Below, one piece after another: positions 62,987 to 64,000 of a stretch of 64,000 bases of DNA. The notes beneath the pieces were generated by a model. The model ran no database searches. It worked only from the letters and a program-made list of their open reading frames with translations, and was not told where the DNA came from. The stretch lies in assembly GCF_033001325.1 (NCBI RefSeq), contig NZ_CP133111.1:2294001-2358000 (forward strand), read 5' to 3'. Source of the DNA: Rhodopseudomonas sp. BAL398 (lineage in GTDB: Bacteria; Pseudomonadota; Alphaproteobacteria; Rhizobiales; Xanthobacteraceae). The position numbers and the translations under genes are program-made. Every line of letters begins with the position of its first letter. The first letter of the stretch is position 1.

Positions 62987-64000
62987 TCATGCGAACAGCC
63001 CGTGCATGAACCAGTTCGGCTGGCCGGCGGATGCCTCGACCTCGCGGCCGTAGAGGCCGTCGCGATACAGCCAGAACCGCAACCCGGTCTCGTCCTCGAC
63101 GCGGAAGTAATCGCGGGTCAACGCCGCGCCGTCGGCGCGCCACCATTCCATCGCGACGCGCTCGGGGCCTTCGGCGCGCACCACCGCGTGGTGGGCGCGG
63201 CGCCAGCGGAATTGCGCCGGCGGGCCGTCCGGTACCCCGGCGATCACCTGGATCGGCTCCGGATGTTCGAACAGCCGCAGCGGCCGCAGCGGCGGTTCGT
63301 CGGCGATGCGCGCCGGCCACACCGCCTGCGCGGCGGCGGTCAGATGCCGCTGCGCCGACAGCGCCAGCGCGGCGCGCTCCGGAATGTGGGTGTCCTGCGG
63401 CAGATGCACCACGACGCGGCGGGGGCCGAGCCGCGCCGCGAGGCGGTCGAGCAACGCCGCCAGCTCATCATTGTCGTGCACATGGGCGTCGAGATCGCTT
63501 TGCTGCTGCACCACGATCTCGGTGCGGCTGGCGGACAGCCGGATCAGATCGAAGCCGAAGCCGGGATCGAGCGGGTCGGCGATGGCGGCGAGCCGCTCGG
63601 CGAACAGCCGGTCGATCATCGCCGCCTTGGTGACCGGCTGGCCGGTGTCGACCGCGATGGTGCGTACCGCGCCGTCGGTGCGGAAGAAACTGGCCTGCAA
63701 GCGCCGCGCGCCCTTGCCCTGGCGGTCCATCGCGGCGACCAGCATCTGCGCCAGACCAGACAGCGTCGCGACGATCACGCCGTCGGTGGCGATGGGCTCG
63801 GCGAAGCGTTTTTCCACGATGTAGTCCGGCAGCGGCTGGCGCGGCGAGATCGGCGCCTCGCTTTGCCCCAGCGCCTGCTCCAGCCGCGCGGTGAAGGCGG
63901 CGCCGAACCGCGCGGTGATCTCGTGGCGGGCGCGCGACGCGACGTCGCCGATGCTCTTCAACCCGGCGCGGCGCAGCCCGCCGACGATCGCCGCATCGAC
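62987..64000 (-). CDS. imuB: ImuB, Y-family-like polymerase homologue, N-terminus beyond the right edge
   Basis: The last 338 codons are in the window; the frame stays open to the right edge, so the protein extends further. Features: DAAIVGGLRRAGLKSIGDVASRARHEITARFGAAFTARLEQALGQSEAPISPRQPLPDYIVEKRFAEPIATDGVIVATLSGLAQML, helix-hairpin-helix-like thumb and little-finger parts of a DinB/UmuC homologue, and the C-terminal RRAHHAVVRAEGPERVAMEWWRADGAALTRDYFRVEDETGLRFWLYRDGLYG, the ImuB C-terminal region. ImuB lacks catalytic residues and bridges ImuA, DnaE2 and the clamp. Context (dnaE2 downstream) supports the call. Confidence 0.92.
   Translation of the reverse strand, partial: VDAAIVGGLRRAGLKSIGDVASRARHEITARFGAAFTARLEQALGQSEAPISPRQPLPDYIVEKRFAEPIATDGVIVATLSGLAQMLVAAMDRQGKGARRLQASFFRTDGAVRTIAVDTGQPVTKAAMIDRLFAERLAAIADPLDPGFGFDLIRLSASRTEIVVQQQSDLDAHVHDNDELAALLDRLAARLGPRRVVVHLPQDTHIPERAALALSAQRHLTAAAQAVWPARIADEPPLRPLRLFEHPEPIQVIAGVPDGPPAQFRWRRAHHAVVRAEGPERVAMEWWRADGAALTRDYFRVEDETGLRFWLYRDGLYGREVEASAGQPNWFMHGLFA

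Overview
This looks like a chromosomal segment of a purple non-sulfur alphaproteobacterium of the Bradyrhizobiaceae (Nitrobacteraceae), most likely Rhodopseudomonas palustris or a close relative. The base composition is high in GC. Many proteins belong to families typical of this group (DUF2336, DUF1491, DUF5330, MucR, TIGR03808/TIGR03809, NrsF). Above all there is a complete pioABC locus for phototrophic iron oxidation and extracellular electron uptake. I saw no rRNA, tRNA, CRISPR array, intact transposase or prophage. These assignments come from reading motifs in the sequence; no database search was run.

Layout. 1-9.6 kb: partial lipoprotein, envelope and cell-cycle functions (polysaccharide deacetylase, DUF2336, DivJ/PleC-like histidine kinase, SufE, a DnaA-domain-IV-like protein coupled to DUF6456, MucR). 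Two good CtrA-type boxes lie in this part. 9.7-17.6 kb: a membrane protein, a class II aldolase, and a minus-strand iron/siderophore locus (TonB-dependent receptor, DUF4198, DUF3649, PepSY reductase-like protein, DUF3325), the last four chained by 4-base ATGA overlaps. 17.6-21.9 kb: M20 dipeptidase, HerA-like ATPase and small proteins. 21.9-31 kb: folP-folB-folK, then the methylmalonyl-CoA mutase set (mutA, a GFA-family protein, mutB, meaB) interrupted by an MNT/HEPN module and a DUF3298 lipoprotein-like gene.

31-31.57 kb: a hairpin-rich region with no convincing gene. 31.6-40.2 kb: pyroglutamyl peptidase, Bcr/CflA-type efflux pump, the TIGR03808/TIGR03809 pair, an anti-sigma factor beside a decayed ECF sigma gene, a diguanylate cyclase and a second DUF2336 protein. 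40.2-46.4 kb: two tandem paralogous TonB-dependent receptors with DUF2946, then an ECF sigma/NrsF pair. 46.7-52 kb: enoyl-CoA hydratase, small proteins, and a periplasmic substrate-binding protein translationally coupled to a PAS-GGDEF-EAL protein.

52.4-57.4 kb: pioA (decaheme cytochrome), pioB (outer-membrane porin) and pioC (HiPIP), preceded by a perfect FNR/FixK box and by an unexplained perfect 9+9 dyad. 57.9-64 kb: a CaiB/BaiF CoA-transferase, then dnaE2 (imuC) and imuB running off the right edge. dnaE2 is bracketed by two copies of a palindromic intergenic repeat of which a further copy and a half lie downstream of pioC. In the pio system electrons from Fe(II) or a solid surface would pass through PioA housed in PioB, then through periplasmic PioC to the photosynthetic reaction centre.
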